From Paraburkholderia sp. (lineage in GTDB: Bacteria; Pseudomonadota; Gammaproteobacteria; Burkholderiales; Burkholderiaceae): 64,000 nt of DNA. The position numbers were made by a program, and so were the translations under genes. Position 1 is the first letter of the stretch. Each line of letters begins with the position of its first letter. The stretch spans positions 1 to 64,000 of the forward strand of contig SCRN01000026.1 of NCBI GenBank assembly GCA_004322045.1. The letters run 5' to 3'. Under the pieces are notes generated by a model. It made no database searches, was not told the DNA's origin, and saw only the letters and a program-made list of their open reading frames with translations. Of this stretch, positions 54,768 through 63,838 are shown one piece after another.

Positions 54768-55825
54768 GGGGCGCCTCCGCCCATGCGCTCGCTCACCGCG
54801 CGCCGATTCTCACGCGACACGAGTTGCACGAACACATCTTCGAGGCCCGGCCTGATCGGCTGCGGCGTGGACGCTTCGATGCCGGCTTGCGCCAGCCGGG
54901 CCGGCAACGCCGCAGCGACCGACGCGGCGGGCGTGTCACCCGTATCCGCTACGAGCACATGCAGCTTGTCGCCGAAGATGGCGGCGTCGTGCACGGCCGG
55001 CATGGTGCGCAATAGGGCGACGGCCTCGCCGAGCGAGGCACAGCCTAGCTCGAACAATCGACCGCCCAATTGCTCGCCGCGCAATTCACTCGGGCTGCCG
55101 ACCGTGATCAAGCGTCCCGCGTCGATCAATGCGATCCGATTGCAATACTCGGCCTCGTCCATGTAGTGCGTCGAAACGAGCACCGTCACGCCATCGCCGG
55201 CTAGCTGATGAATGAGGTCCCAAAACCGGCGGCGCGCCTGCGGCTCGACGCCCGAGGTCGGTTCGTCGAGAAACAGCACGGGCGGGCGATGCAAGATGGC
55301 GCAGCCGAGCGCGAGCCGTTGACGCCAACCGCCCGCGAGCGTTCTCACGAGCGCGTCTTCGCGGCCTTCGATGCCGGCCATAGCGATCGCAAAACGCATG
55401 CGCTCGCCGATCAATGCGCGCGGCACACGATAAATGCCCGCAAAGAACTGCAAGTTCTCCCGGCAGGTCAGATCGTCATACAGCGAAAACTTCTGCGACA
55501 TATAGCCGATATGGGCGCGCACGGATTCCGGCTCGCTCGCCACGTCGTACCCTGCCACCGTGGCGGCCCCGGCGCTCGGCGTCAGCAATGCGCAGAGCAT
55601 ACGGATCGTGGTCGACTTGCCCGCGCCGTTAGGCCCGATGAAGCCGACGACTTCTCCCTTGCCGATCGTCAAATCTAGCCGGTCGACGGCGGTGAATTTT
55701 CCGAAGCGCTTGGTTAGACCGCGTGTGACGACGACGCTCTCGCGCGCGGGCTGCGCGTCCGGGGACGAGGGCAGCGGCGCCGGCGGTTTCGCCGAAGACG
55801 GCTCGGGCGGCGAAGACGCGCTCAT
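54764..55825 (-). CDS. ABC exporter ATPase, second (YbhF C-half-like)
   Basis: A 353-residue CcmA/YbhF-type ATPase with an added Pro/Ala/Ser-rich N-tail (about 30 residues). Walker A is GFIGPNGAGKSTT. The signature is LAGGWRQRLALGCAI, deviating from LSGG, and the Walker B/D-loop is FLDEPTSGVEP with Glu instead of the usual Asp. A C-terminal DUF4162-like extension is present (about 260-340). It overlaps neighbours by 4 nt on both sides. With the first ATPase it corresponds to the single two-domain YbhF of E. coli. Confidence 0.92.
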   Translation of the reverse strand: MSASSPPEPSSAKPPAPLPSSPDAQPARESVVVTRGLTKRFGKFTAVDRLDLTIGKGEVVGFIGPNGAGKSTTIRMLCALLTPSAGAATVAGYDVASEPESVRAHIGYMSQKFSLYDDLTCRENLQFFAGIYRVPRALIGERMRFAIAMAGIEGREDALVRTLAGGWRQRLALGCAILHRPPVLFLDEPTSGVEPQARRRFWDLIHQLAGDGVTVLVSTHYMDEAEYCNRIALIDAGRLITVGSPSELRGEQLGGRLFELGCASLGEAVALLRTMPAVHDAAIFGDKLHVLVADTGDTPAASVAAALPARLAQAGIEASTPQPIRPGLEDVFVQLVSRENRRAVSERMGGGAP

Positions 55826-56748
55826 ACCGCCTCCCCTACGAGCGCGACGAATACGTCCTCGATGCTGGCCTCCACCGTTTCGATCGGCGCGTGCGCGACC
55901 GCGCCCGCATCGAGCCGCGCTTCCAATTCGGGAATGCGCAGCGTGCGATCATCGACGTGAACATGCACGCGATCGCCCATGAGCAGGATGCCGAGCACAC
56001 CCGGCGCGGACGCCAGCGCCGCGCGGATCGCGCGCGGATCGCTGCCCGCGATCGCAAGCAGCGCGCCGCTCAACGCACGCTTGAGCGTGGCAGGCGTCGC
56101 ACACTCACGCACCTGCCCCTCGTGCAGCAGGGCAAGGCGCCCGCAGCGTTGGGCCTCGTCCATGTAGGCCGTCGACATGACGATCGTCACGCCTTCGTCG
56201 CGCAGACCGTACAAGATCTCCCAGAAATCGCGCCGAGAAACGGGATCCACGCCGGTGGTCGGCTCGTCGAGCAGCAATACCTTCGGCGTATGGATGAGCG
56301 CACACACGAGCCCCAGCTTTTGCTTCATGCCGCCGGACAGTTGCCCGGCCAGGCGGCGTTTGAATGGCGCGAGCCCGGCCGCCTCGAGCAACTGCGCGAC
56401 GCGCACTCGATAACGCTCGCGCGGAACGTCGAAAATCTCGCCGTAAAAGAATGCGTTTTCGTCGACGGTCAAATCCTCGTACAAACCGAACCGCTGCGGC
56501 ATGTAGCCGAGCACCGTCTTGGCGCGCTCCGGATCCGCGGCCACGTCGATCCCTTCGAGCATGATGCGCCCCGCGTCGGGACGCAGCACCCCGGCGAGCA
56601 TGCGCATGAGCGTCGTCTTGCCCGCGCCGTCCGGCCCTACGAGGCCGAAGATCTCGCCGCGCTCGACCTCGAGCGTGACCTCGCGCACGGCTTGGACCGC
56701 GCCGAAGCGCCGCCCGACCTGCTCGGCTACGACAGCCGGCGCGCTCAT
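55822..56748 (-). CDS. ABC exporter ATPase, first (YbhF N-half-like)
   Basis: A 308-residue ATPase with Walker A GLVGPDGAGKTT, signature LSGGMKQKLGLVCALIHTP and Walker B LLLDEPTTGVDP, all canonical. A small C-terminal domain (about 225-305) is typical of ABC-2 drug-exporter ATPases. It overlaps the HlyD-type gene by 4 nt upstream and the second ATPase gene by 4 nt downstream, so all five genes are translationally coupled or nearly so. Confidence 0.93.
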   Translation of the reverse strand: MSAPAVVAEQVGRRFGAVQAVREVTLEVERGEIFGLVGPDGAGKTTLMRMLAGVLRPDAGRIMLEGIDVAADPERAKTVLGYMPQRFGLYEDLTVDENAFFYGEIFDVPRERYRVRVAQLLEAAGLAPFKRRLAGQLSGGMKQKLGLVCALIHTPKVLLLDEPTTGVDPVSRRDFWEILYGLRDEGVTIVMSTAYMDEAQRCGRLALLHEGQVRECATPATLKRALSGALLAIAGSDPRAIRAALASAPGVLGILLMGDRVHVHVDDRTLRIPELEARLDAGAVAHAPIETVEASIEDVFVALVGEAV

Positions 56749-57779
56749 TGCCCGCTCGCGCGCGCAACGATGGACGCATCGGCCGGCATGCCCGGCAGCA
56801 ATTCGTGTGTCGGGTTATCGATGTCGATGCGAATGCGATAGACGAGCGTCACGCGCTGCGCGTGCGTTTCGACCGTCTTCGGCGTGAACTCGGCCTGCGG
56901 CGAAACGAAGCTCACGCGGCCGCGATAGATCTTGGAAGCGTAGGCATCGGTGCTGACGTCGACGCTATCGCCAAGCCGAATACGGCCGACGTCGGGTTCG
57001 TTCACGTAGGCCCGCAACCAAACGTGATCGAGTTCGTCGAGCGTGAAGACGGCTACGCCGGGACCGGCCAGTTGCCCGAGCTCGGCCTGACGCACCGCGA
57101 TCACGCCGTCGAACGGCGCACGCAGTTCGGTGTACGACAGCGTGGTCTCATCGAGCGCGAGCTTGGCGCGCGCCGCCTCAACGTTCGCCATCGCCAGCGA
57201 GACGGCGTTGCGTGCCACCTCGACCAAGGCGCGATCATGCGCAAGCAAGGCGGCCGATTGGTTTTTCGCCGTGAGCGCAAGGTCGCGCGCTTGCTGCGAA
57301 ACGGCGTCGTGCTTGGCGAGTGTATCGGCGCGCGTGAAATCGAGCTGCTTCTGCGCGAAATCGAACCGGTCGCTCTCGACGCTGCGCGACGCGGCATCGA
57401 GCGTGCTGCGATTGGCGCTCACTTGCGCCGCCTGCACGTCGAGATTGGCGCGATCGATTTCGACCTGACGCCGATAGAGCCGATCGTCCAATCGCGCGAG
57501 CACCGTGCCGCGCGTCACGCGCGCGCCTTCGTCGAAGGGAAGGAAGACGATCGGCGCTTGCACTTGCGTCACGCTCAATACGCTCTCGTGCGCCTCGATG
57601 TTGCCGGACACCACGATGCGAGGCGGCGGGCTCTCCGGTCTGAAGATCGCCGACAAGCGCCATGCCCCATAGGCGCTCGCCGCGAGCGCAAAAACCAGCG
57701 CGAGTGCAACCGGTATCGAGACACGCTTCGAAGACGCGCCTAGACGAGCGCGCCGGGGCGGGGAAGGTTCTGGGGCCAT
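56745..57779 (-). CDS. HlyD family periplasmic adaptor of ABC-2 exporter (YbhG-like)
   Basis: A 344-residue membrane-fusion protein. An N-terminal membrane anchor (about residues 21-41) is followed by a barrel-sandwich segment (SGNIEAHESVLSVTQVQAPI), a long alpha-helical hairpin (about 100-215) and a C-terminal beta-barrel (VWLRAYVNEPDVGRIRLGD). It is the first gene of the operon adaptor, ATPase, ATPase, permease, permease. The exporter probably moves drugs or toxic small molecules; the order matches E. coli ybhGFSR, except that the ATPase is split. No regulator is adjacent. Confidence 0.93.
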   Translation of the reverse strand: MAPEPSPPRRARLGASSKRVSIPVALALVFALAASAYGAWRLSAIFRPESPPPRIVVSGNIEAHESVLSVTQVQAPIVFLPFDEGARVTRGTVLARLDDRLYRRQVEIDRANLDVQAAQVSANRSTLDAASRSVESDRFDFAQKQLDFTRADTLAKHDAVSQQARDLALTAKNQSAALLAHDRALVEVARNAVSLAMANVEAARAKLALDETTLSYTELRAPFDGVIAVRQAELGQLAGPGVAVFTLDELDHVWLRAYVNEPDVGRIRLGDSVDVSTDAYASKIYRGRVSFVSPQAEFTPKTVETHAQRVTLVYRIRIDIDNPTHELLPGMPADASIVARASGQ

Positions 57780-57813
57780 GTCAGCACTTTACGCAGATGA
57801 GAACGCCAATCGT

Positions 57814-57843
57814 TTGACAAGCATCAAGCTGCGCGAGCATAGG
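57814..57843 (+). promoter_or_regulatory. Possible macA promoter
   Basis: TTGACA (57814-57819) is a consensus -35, followed after 18 nt by a poor -10 (CATAGG). It lies in the divergent space between the two export operons, 92 nt before the macA-like start. Confidence 0.35.
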
Positions 57844-57934
57844 CGCCACGATGATGGTCGTATTGGGGCGCTCGACGCGAACCGGCGATACCGCTTACAG
57901 CCGCGCCGTCGCTCGCGAAAAAAGGAGAACACGC

Positions 57935-59146
57935 GTGACGAAGCTGCAATCGGTCAAGGCGGCGCCCTCTGCCTATGTGGCCGCCGCCGCTGCCGTCGTG
58001 GCTGTCGTGGGAGCGCTAATTGCCGCATGGTGGTTTTACACGCGCCCCGCTGCACCGCATTACCTGACGCTGCCGGTCACGCGCGGCGACATCGTGCATT
58101 CGGTCAACGCCACGGGCACCGTGAACCCGGTGCTGACGATCATCGTCGGCAGCTATGTCTCGGGCGTCATTCAGCAGCAGTATTGCGACTTCAACACACG
58201 AGTGCGCAAAGGACAGCTGTGCGCCAAGATCGATCCCAGGCCCTATCAAACCCTCGTCGACCAAGCTCGGGCCGAGCTCGACAACGCACGCGCTCAGCTT
58301 GCCAAGGATCGCGCACTGCTCGCGTATGCAAAGCGCGCGTTTGCGCGCGCGACGCAGTTGCTCGAGCACGGTATCGTCTCGCAAGATGCGGCCGACAATG
58401 CGCGCAGCGCCTACGACCAGGCGGTCGCGCAAGTGGCGGTCGACGCCGCGGCCATCGAGCAACGCAGCGCCGCGTTGCAAACGGCTCAGGTGAATCTCGA
58501 TTACACGAACATCGTGTCGCCCGTGGACGGCACGGTCGTGTCGCGCAACGTGACGATCGGACAGACGGTCGCGGCCAGCTTTCAGACGCCGACGCTGTTT
58601 CTGATCGCCACCGATTTGACCCAGATGCAAGTGGACACGAACGTCAGCGAAAGCGACATCGGCGGCTTGCATGAAGGCGCCTCCGCGACGTTTACGGTCG
58701 AAGCGTTTCCGAAGCGGCAGTTCTCGGGCCGCGTGATGCAAGTGCGGCAAGCGCCGCAAACCGTGCAGAACGTCGTCACTTACGACGTCGTGATCGGCGC
58801 GGCGAACCCCGACCTGGGCCTGAAGCCCGGTATGACGGCAACTGCGCGGATCGTCATCGAAACGCGCCGGCAGGTGCTGCGCGTGCCCGATCAAGCGCTG
58901 CGCTTTGCGCCATCGCAGGCGGCAACGCAAGAACGCACGCTCGGCGGCCCGCATGTGTGGGTGCTGCGCGATGGGCGGCCCGTAGCAATCAAGGTCACGA
59001 CCGGTCTCGACGATGATTCGTACGCCGAAATAACGAGCGGCGATCTGCACGAGGGCGACGCCTTGATCGTCGGCAAAGCGAGCGAGCGCTCTGGGACGGG
59101 GACGACCGGGTCTGCCCCGGCCGCCGCGCCGCGCCTGCGGATGTGA
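57935..59146 (+). CDS. MacA-like periplasmic adaptor
   Basis: A 403-residue membrane-fusion protein of the MacA type. The start is GTG at 57935 with AAAGGAG about 8 nt upstream, not the ATG at 57851, whose first 28 codons look non-coding. A membrane anchor (about 13-36, AAAAAVVAVVGALIAAWWF) is followed by the lipoyl motif TRGDIVHSVNATGTVNPV, a long helical hairpin (about 90-185), then VSPVDGTVVSRNVTIGQTV and a C-terminal barrel. It starts a three-gene operon with the MacB-like and NodT-type genes and links the inner-membrane pump to the outer-membrane channel. Confidence 0.93.
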   Translation: MTKLQSVKAAPSAYVAAAAAVVAVVGALIAAWWFYTRPAAPHYLTLPVTRGDIVHSVNATGTVNPVLTIIVGSYVSGVIQQQYCDFNTRVRKGQLCAKIDPRPYQTLVDQARAELDNARAQLAKDRALLAYAKRAFARATQLLEHGIVSQDAADNARSAYDQAVAQVAVDAAAIEQRSAALQTAQVNLDYTNIVSPVDGTVVSRNVTIGQTVAASFQTPTLFLIATDLTQMQVDTNVSESDIGGLHEGASATFTVEAFPKRQFSGRVMQVRQAPQTVQNVVTYDVVIGAANPDLGLKPGMTATARIVIETRRQVLRVPDQALRFAPSQAATQERTLGGPHVWVLRDGRPVAIKVTTGLDDDSYAEITSGDLHEGDALIVGKASERSGTGTTGSAPAAAPRLRM

Positions 59147-59162
59147 CGCAGCGAGGCCGGCG

Positions 59163-61349
59163 ATGCGCGATACCGTTGTCGAACTCACCCACGCGACCAA
59201 GATCTACGCCGCGGGCGGCACCGAGTTGCACGCGCTCGACGATGTGAGACTTACCATCGAACGCGGCGAATTCATCGCCATCATGGGTTCCTCAGGGTCG
59301 GGCAAGTCGACCTTGATGAACGTGCTCGGCTGTCTCGATCGGCCGAGCTCAGGGCGCTATCTTCTCGAAGGGGCGGACACGGCCAGCCTGACCGAGCCGG
59401 AGCTGGCACGCATTCGAAGCGGCCGCATCGGCTTCGTCTTTCAAAGCTTCAACCTGCTCGCGCGAACCAGCGCGCTCGAAAACGTCGCCCTGCCGCTGTT
59501 CTATTCCGCCGACGGGCCCGCGACCCACGCCGAGCGGCTCGCGCGCGCACGAGAGGCGCTGAGCTTCGTCGGCCTCGGCGCGCGCGAGCGCAACTGGCCG
59601 AGCCAGCTATCGGGCGGGCAACAGCAGCGTGTGGCGATTGCACGCGCGTTGATCGGGCGTCCGAGCATCGTGCTCGCCGACGAACCGACCGGCAACCTCG
59701 ATTCGCGGACCTCGCACGAAATCATGGTGATGCTGCGCACGCTCAATCGCGAGCAAGGCGTCACGATCGTGGTCGTGACGCATGAGTCCGATATCGCGCA
59801 ATACACGGATCGCGTCGTGACGATGCGCGACGGCCGCGTCGTTTCGGACGAGCGCCGAGGGCCAGCAGCGAATGCAAAGAACGACGTAACCGCAGCATCT
59901 GGGCCTGTTGCATCGAGCAGCCCGAACGGGCCTCCGTGCTCGAACTGCGAGAAGCCGCCCGAAGCCGCGTCCGCATCGCCTGCATCGCCCGTCGCTGGCG
60001 AGGGTGTGCTCGCGCCGCTGCGGCCTGCTGCCGCCACGCACGCCGGCTTCGCGAAGATGACGCTATCGGCTGCCGCGCTCGCGCTGTGGCGCAACAAGAT
60101 GCGCTCTGCCCTGACCGTGCTCGGCGTCTTCATCGGCGTCGCCGCGCTCATCGCGATGGTGGCGATCGGCCAAGGCGCAAACGAGGCGGTGCGCAAGCAG
60201 ATCGAGAGCCTGGGCACCAACTTGCTCGTCATCGTCCCCGGCGCGACGACGTCGACGGGCGTGCGCGCCGGCTCGGGCAGCGCGTCGACGTTGACCGTCG
60301 ACGATGCACGCGCGCTCAAGCGCGAAGATCCGGCTGTCGGCACGGTCAGCTATTTGATCCGGCAACTGGGCCAAATCGAATATGCCGGGCGCAATTGGTC
60401 GACGAGCATCCAAGGCATCGCGCCCGCCTACCTCGATACGACGGGCTGGCATATCGCATCGGGCCGGGCCGTGAACGAAGAAGACGAGCGCGATGCCGCC
60501 ATGGTCGCGCTCATAGGGCAAACGGTTTATCAGCAGCTATTCGCCACGGGAGAAAATCCGATCGGCGCGATGATCCTCGTCAAAGGCGCGGCGCTGCGTG
60601 TCGTGGGGCTGCTCGCCCCCAAAGGACAAACGGCGTTCGGGCAGGATCAGGACGACGTCGTCATCATCCCGTTCAGCAGCGCCGAGCGCAAAGTGCTGGG
60701 CGTTGCCGTGCCGAGTCAGGCGCAGTCGAGCGCGAACCCCTACTTCCCACCGGTTCCCAACCCCTATGGCACCCCGCCGCGCCTCACCGGCTACGTCAAC
60801 CAGATCTACGTCGAAGCGGCGAACCCGCAACTCGTGCAAACGGCCATCGCACAAGTGACCGACACGCTGCGCCGGCGTCACCGCCTGCGCCCTTCCGACG
60901 ATAACGACTTCGCCGTGCGCAACCTGAGCCAGATCGCGCAGACGGCCGAGGGCAGCAGCCGCATCATGGCGCTATTGCTAGCCGCGATCGCGTCGATCTC
61001 TCTGCTGGTGGGGGGCATCGGCATCATGAACATCCTGCTCGTCTCGGTCACCGAGCGCACTCGCGAAATCGGATTGCGCATGGCGGTCGGCGCCCGCAGG
61101 TTGCACGTGCTGCTCCAATTTCTCGTCGAAGCGATCTTCTTGAGCGTGAGCGGCGGCATCGGGGGCATCGTCTTCGGCATCGCCGCCTCGGAACTCGTCA
61201 CCGTCATCGCCCATTGGCCCACCTTGCTCTCGCCCGCCGCCATCGTCGGCGGCTTCGTGTTTTCCGCGGCCGTCGGCGTCTTCTTCGGCTACTACCCCGC
61301 CAGGAAGGCTTCGCGGCTCAATCCCATCGAGGCGCTTCGCTATGAATGA
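59163..61349 (+). CDS. MacB-like ABC transporter (ATPase-permease fusion)
   Basis: A 728-residue fusion. The N-terminal ATPase (about 1-230) has Walker A GSSGSGKST, signature [15 protein letters not shown] and Walker B IVLADEPTGNLDS. A Pro/Ala-rich linker (230-300) follows, then four membrane helices: the first at about 320-342 and three C-terminal ones from about 600, with the family motif GGIGIMNILLVSVTERTREI. The large periplasmic MacB_PCD domain lies between. It is longer than E. coli MacB (about 650) because of the linker. It pumps macrolides, siderophores or peptides from the periplasm through the NodT-type channel. Confidence 0.95.
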   Translation: MRDTVVELTHATKIYAAGGTELHALDDVRLTIERGEFIAIMGSSGSGKSTLMNVLGCLDRPSSGRYLLEGADTASLTEPELARIRSGRIGFVFQSFNLLARTSALENVALPLFYSADGPATHAERLARAREALSFVGLGARERNWPSQLSGGQQQRVAIARALIGRPSIVLADEPTGNLDSRTSHEIMVMLRTLNREQGVTIVVVTHESDIAQYTDRVVTMRDGRVVSDERRGPAANAKNDVTAASGPVASSSPNGPPCSNCEKPPEAASASPASPVAGEGVLAPLRPAAATHAGFAKMTLSAAALALWRNKMRSALTVLGVFIGVAALIAMVAIGQGANEAVRKQIESLGTNLLVIVPGATTSTGVRAGSGSASTLTVDDARALKREDPAVGTVSYLIRQLGQIEYAGRNWSTSIQGIAPAYLDTTGWHIASGRAVNEEDERDAAMVALIGQTVYQQLFATGENPIGAMILVKGAALRVVGLLAPKGQTAFGQDQDDVVIIPFSSAERKVLGVAVPSQAQSSANPYFPPVPNPYGTPPRLTGYVNQIYVEAANPQLVQTAIAQVTDTLRRRHRLRPSDDNDFAVRNLSQIAQTAEGSSRIMALLLAAIASISLLVGGIGIMNILLVSVTERTREIGLRMAVGARRLHVLLQFLVEAIFLSVSGGIGGIVFGIAASELVTVIAHWPTLLSPAAIVGGFVFSAAVGVFFGYYPARKASRLNPIEALRYE

Positions 61350-62892
61350 CCGCACCGTGTCCGTCACCGGCCGCGCCGAAGCCAATACGACGTGCTATAC
61401 CCAGACAACGTCCATCGCGCAGGCCCTGGTGCTGGCCCTGGCCCTCTCCGCGCTCGCAGGATGCGCCGTCGGCCCGGACTTCGCGCGGCCCGCGACGCCG
61501 GCGGTAGCCGGATACCTTGCCGAGCCCGCCGTGCTTCCGGGCGCCGGCGCAGCCGACGCCGCTCAACATCTGCAATGGGGCGCGAATCTCGATCAACGCT
61601 GGTGGACGGCGTTCGAATCGCCGCCGCTCGACGACACGGTGGCCCGCGCCATCGCCGACAGCCCGACGCTCGACACGGCGCGCGCGACGCTTGCGCAAGC
61701 ACAGCAAGCCATCCGCGTCGCGCGCGGGGGGCTCTATCCGCAGGTCGACCTGGACGCGAGCGCCGAGCGTGACCGAGCGCGCTCCCTGCGCGCAGGCAGC
61801 GCAGGCAATACCACGAGCAACCTGCTGAGCGTCGGCCCGACCGTCAGCTATGCGCTCGATCTTTTCGGCGGCACCCGCCGCGAAATCGAAGCGCAGACGG
61901 CCCTAGCAGAGTATCAGCGCGACCAACTCGCCGCGGCCTATTTGACGTTGACCGGCAACACCGTGACGCAAGCGTTGATCGCGGCCGGTGCGCGCGAACA
62001 GCTGCGCGCGGTCGACGATATCATCGCCCTCGACCGCCGCAACATCGAGCTGGTCTCGATCGAGCGCGAGGTGGGCAAAGCGGCGTTGGCCGACCTGCTC
62101 GCCGCGCAAGCCCAGCTCGCGGCCGATCTCGCCCTATCACCGCCGCTCGCGCAGCAGTTGAGCGCTGCCGAGCATGCGCTGGCGATCCTGGTGGGCGCGA
62201 CCCCGGCGCAATGGCAGCCGCCGTCGTTCGACTTCGTCATGCTGACGCTGCCGGCCGACATCCCCGTAACGCTGCCGTCGGCATGGCTAGCGCAGCGGCC
62301 CGATGTGCGCGCTGCCGAGGCCCAACTTCATGCGGCAAGCGCCGCGATCGGGGTCGCGACCGCGCAGCTCTACCCTCATGTCACGCTCAGCGCCGCGTGG
62401 ACGCAAAGCGCCTCCTCGATGGGCCCGCTCTTCGATGCGGCAAACGGCTTATGGGCCGTCGCCGCCCAACTGACTGCGCCGCTATTTCACGGCGGCGCAT
62501 TGCGCGCGCAGAAGCAGGCGGCTGTCGATGCGTTTAGGGCGCAACTCGGCGTCTACAGGCAAACGGTACTCCAAGCCTTCGGGCAAGTAGCCGATACCTT
62601 GCGCGCACTGCAACACGACGCTGAAGAGCTGGCCGCGCAACGGGCGGCGTTGGATGCAGCGCAGCGCTCGCTCAGTCTATTGCAGGAAAGCTACCGCGTC
62701 GGGACGGCGAGCCTGGTGGACGTGTTGCAGGCGCAACGGCTCTACGCGCAAGCGCGCCTGGGTTATGCGAGAGCCAAGGGACAACGCTATGTGGACACCG
62801 CGCAGTGGTACGCGGCCATGGGCGGCTCGGCGCAAGCCTGGGCGCATGACCAAGCCGCCGTGAGCGAGAACGGAAGCGCACCCGGGCATTGA
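61342..62892 (+). CDS. NodT family outer-membrane efflux lipoprotein
   Basis: A 516-residue RND/ABC-type outer-membrane factor. A long N-region (residues 1-25) precedes the lipoprotein signal ending LSALAGC (lipid on Cys41). It has two outer-membrane efflux domain repeats (about 90-290 and 300-495), with the motifs RWWTAFESPPLDDTVARAI, RPDVRAAEAQLHAASAAIGV and AYASLVDVLQAQRLY-like spacing. It overlaps the MacB-like gene by 8 nt, so the three pump components are co-translated. It may also serve the divergent ABC-2 exporter, which has no outer-membrane partner of its own. Confidence 0.94.
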   Translation: MNDRTVSVTGRAEANTTCYTQTTSIAQALVLALALSALAGCAVGPDFARPATPAVAGYLAEPAVLPGAGAADAAQHLQWGANLDQRWWTAFESPPLDDTVARAIADSPTLDTARATLAQAQQAIRVARGGLYPQVDLDASAERDRARSLRAGSAGNTTSNLLSVGPTVSYALDLFGGTRREIEAQTALAEYQRDQLAAAYLTLTGNTVTQALIAAGAREQLRAVDDIIALDRRNIELVSIEREVGKAALADLLAAQAQLAADLALSPPLAQQLSAAEHALAILVGATPAQWQPPSFDFVMLTLPADIPVTLPSAWLAQRPDVRAAEAQLHAASAAIGVATAQLYPHVTLSAAWTQSASSMGPLFDAANGLWAVAAQLTAPLFHGGALRAQKQAAVDAFRAQLGVYRQTVLQAFGQVADTLRALQHDAEELAAQRAALDAAQRSLSLLQESYRVGTASLVDVLQAQRLYAQARLGYARAKGQRYVDTAQWYAAMGGSAQAWAHDQAAVSENGSAPGH

Positions 62893-62926
62893 TGCGGCGC
62901 ACCATTTGGTAATTTATGAAACTTAG

Positions 62927-62940
62927 TTTATGCGCATAAA
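62927..62940. promoter_or_regulatory. 14-bp perfect palindrome downstream of the nodT gene
   Basis: TTTATGCGCATAAA is fully self-complementary and is preceded by another TTTATG at 62913. It resembles a dimeric (for example MarR/TetR-sized) operator but lies after the pump operon with no gene starting nearby. Confidence 0.4.
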
Positions 62941-63248
62941 GGCAATTGCATCTTAACGACGATCTTCCTCCATCGATCGTTCCACCCTCCGACGCTTGAG
63001 AGCCGCCATTCTCTTCGAGCTATCGGCATGCCGGCGAGGCGCGCTAGTGCTTCGTCGGCTCCGCTCGGGCGGGGGGCGCGGTCCAGTTCCCCGATTCCGG
63101 ACGCTGCCTGCCCGCAACCACGGCGCCGCAGCCAAATTCATTTTAGGGACGGATTGCTCCGATACTTGGCGATACCCCTCGCGCGGGGCAGTCGAATCTA
63201 CAAAGGCGCAGGCCACCCAGGGCTGCAGACCTTCTTGTATCGGTATCG

Positions 63249-63316
63249 CGGAAGACTTTTAAGACGCCGAAGGCTTTTTCAGCGTCCCCTATGTGACGTT
63301 ATAAAAAAGTCTTCCG
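63249..63316. repeat. Widely spaced 12-bp inverted repeats
   Basis: CGGAAGACTTTT (63249-63260) and its exact complement AAAAGTCTTCCG (63305-63316) flank 44 nt that hold a smaller GACGC/GCGTC pair. The arrangement could fold into a branched hairpin or be the ends of a tiny mobile-element relic. There is no obvious target-site duplication. Confidence 0.4.
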
Positions 63317-63627
63317 GTGGACCGCCGATAAGTGATTGATTGCTCACGGGCCGCTCCTCGCTGCTCGCATGGGAAGCTTTCAGTTACCGCAGGGTCCGAG
63401 CGTCCAGGCCGCTGGAAAACGTACCAAGAAAGTTTTCAGTTGCGGGCGGCCCGTAACCGGCCGTCTGCCCGCACCACCTGCCGCCGTCAGTTCGTGGAGA
63501 GAAGTGCCTACAGAAGTGGGCACCCAGGCGAGTCGTGAGTACCAAGATTACGGCCCGTTATCGAGGCCCACGAGCCATCCAGACGAGCACAGTGCCCGCA
63601 AACGGGGGACATCCGGAAGGGGAATCG

Positions 63628-63810
63628 TACATTCTGTTCGTAGAAGCTTATGCCTGGGCGAATTTACAGCGAACATAAAATAGAGCTGAACATCCACGAA
63701 TAACCGCAGAGGGAAGGTGCGGTGCGGAAAAACACTACATTTTGTTCGCCAAAGATTCCTCAACACAGAAACTTTCACACACAAACCATAGCTATGCTAT
63801 TCTTTGTTCG
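63628..63810 (+). promoter_or_regulatory. Repeated TGTTCG boxes and promoter before the second AbiEi-like gene
   Basis: TACATT(C/T)TGTTCG occurs at 63628-63640 and 63736-63748, with a third, weaker copy TATTCTTTGTTCG at 63798-63810 and an inverted CGAACA at 63670. The third copy overlaps an extended -10 (TGCTATTCT, 63795-63803). This fits an autoregulatory operator of the antitoxin gene that starts 29 nt later. Confidence 0.5.
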
Positions 63811-63838
63811 TCGACGATTCTGTGTCAGCTAACCTTTG

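Larger units (their letters stand above)
62893..63838. other. 946-nt stretch without a convincing gene
   Basis: No open frame here has family-like sequence; all candidates are short and compositionally odd. I see a 14-bp palindrome (62927), a 12-bp inverted repeat pair (63249/63305), a GAAAAC/GTTTTC repeat near 63415-63437 and, from about 63600, a clear shift to AT-rich DNA leading into a second AbiEi-like gene. It may be an island junction or decayed DNA. Confidence 0.5.

Noticed and set aside
53640-55166. A 508-codon open frame antisense to the exporter permease and ATPase
   Set aside because: Arg/His/Gln-rich mirror sequence crossing a gene boundary; no domain visible.
62953-63216. An 87-codon minus-strand frame near the nodT stop
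   Set aside because: Arg/Pro/Ser-rich, no ribosome site, no recognisable family; likely chance in GC-rich DNA.
63332-63683. Short + strand open frames (68 and 115 codons) in the gene-poor stretch
   Set aside because: Compositions are random-looking with no ribosome site, motif or conserved pattern that I recognise.
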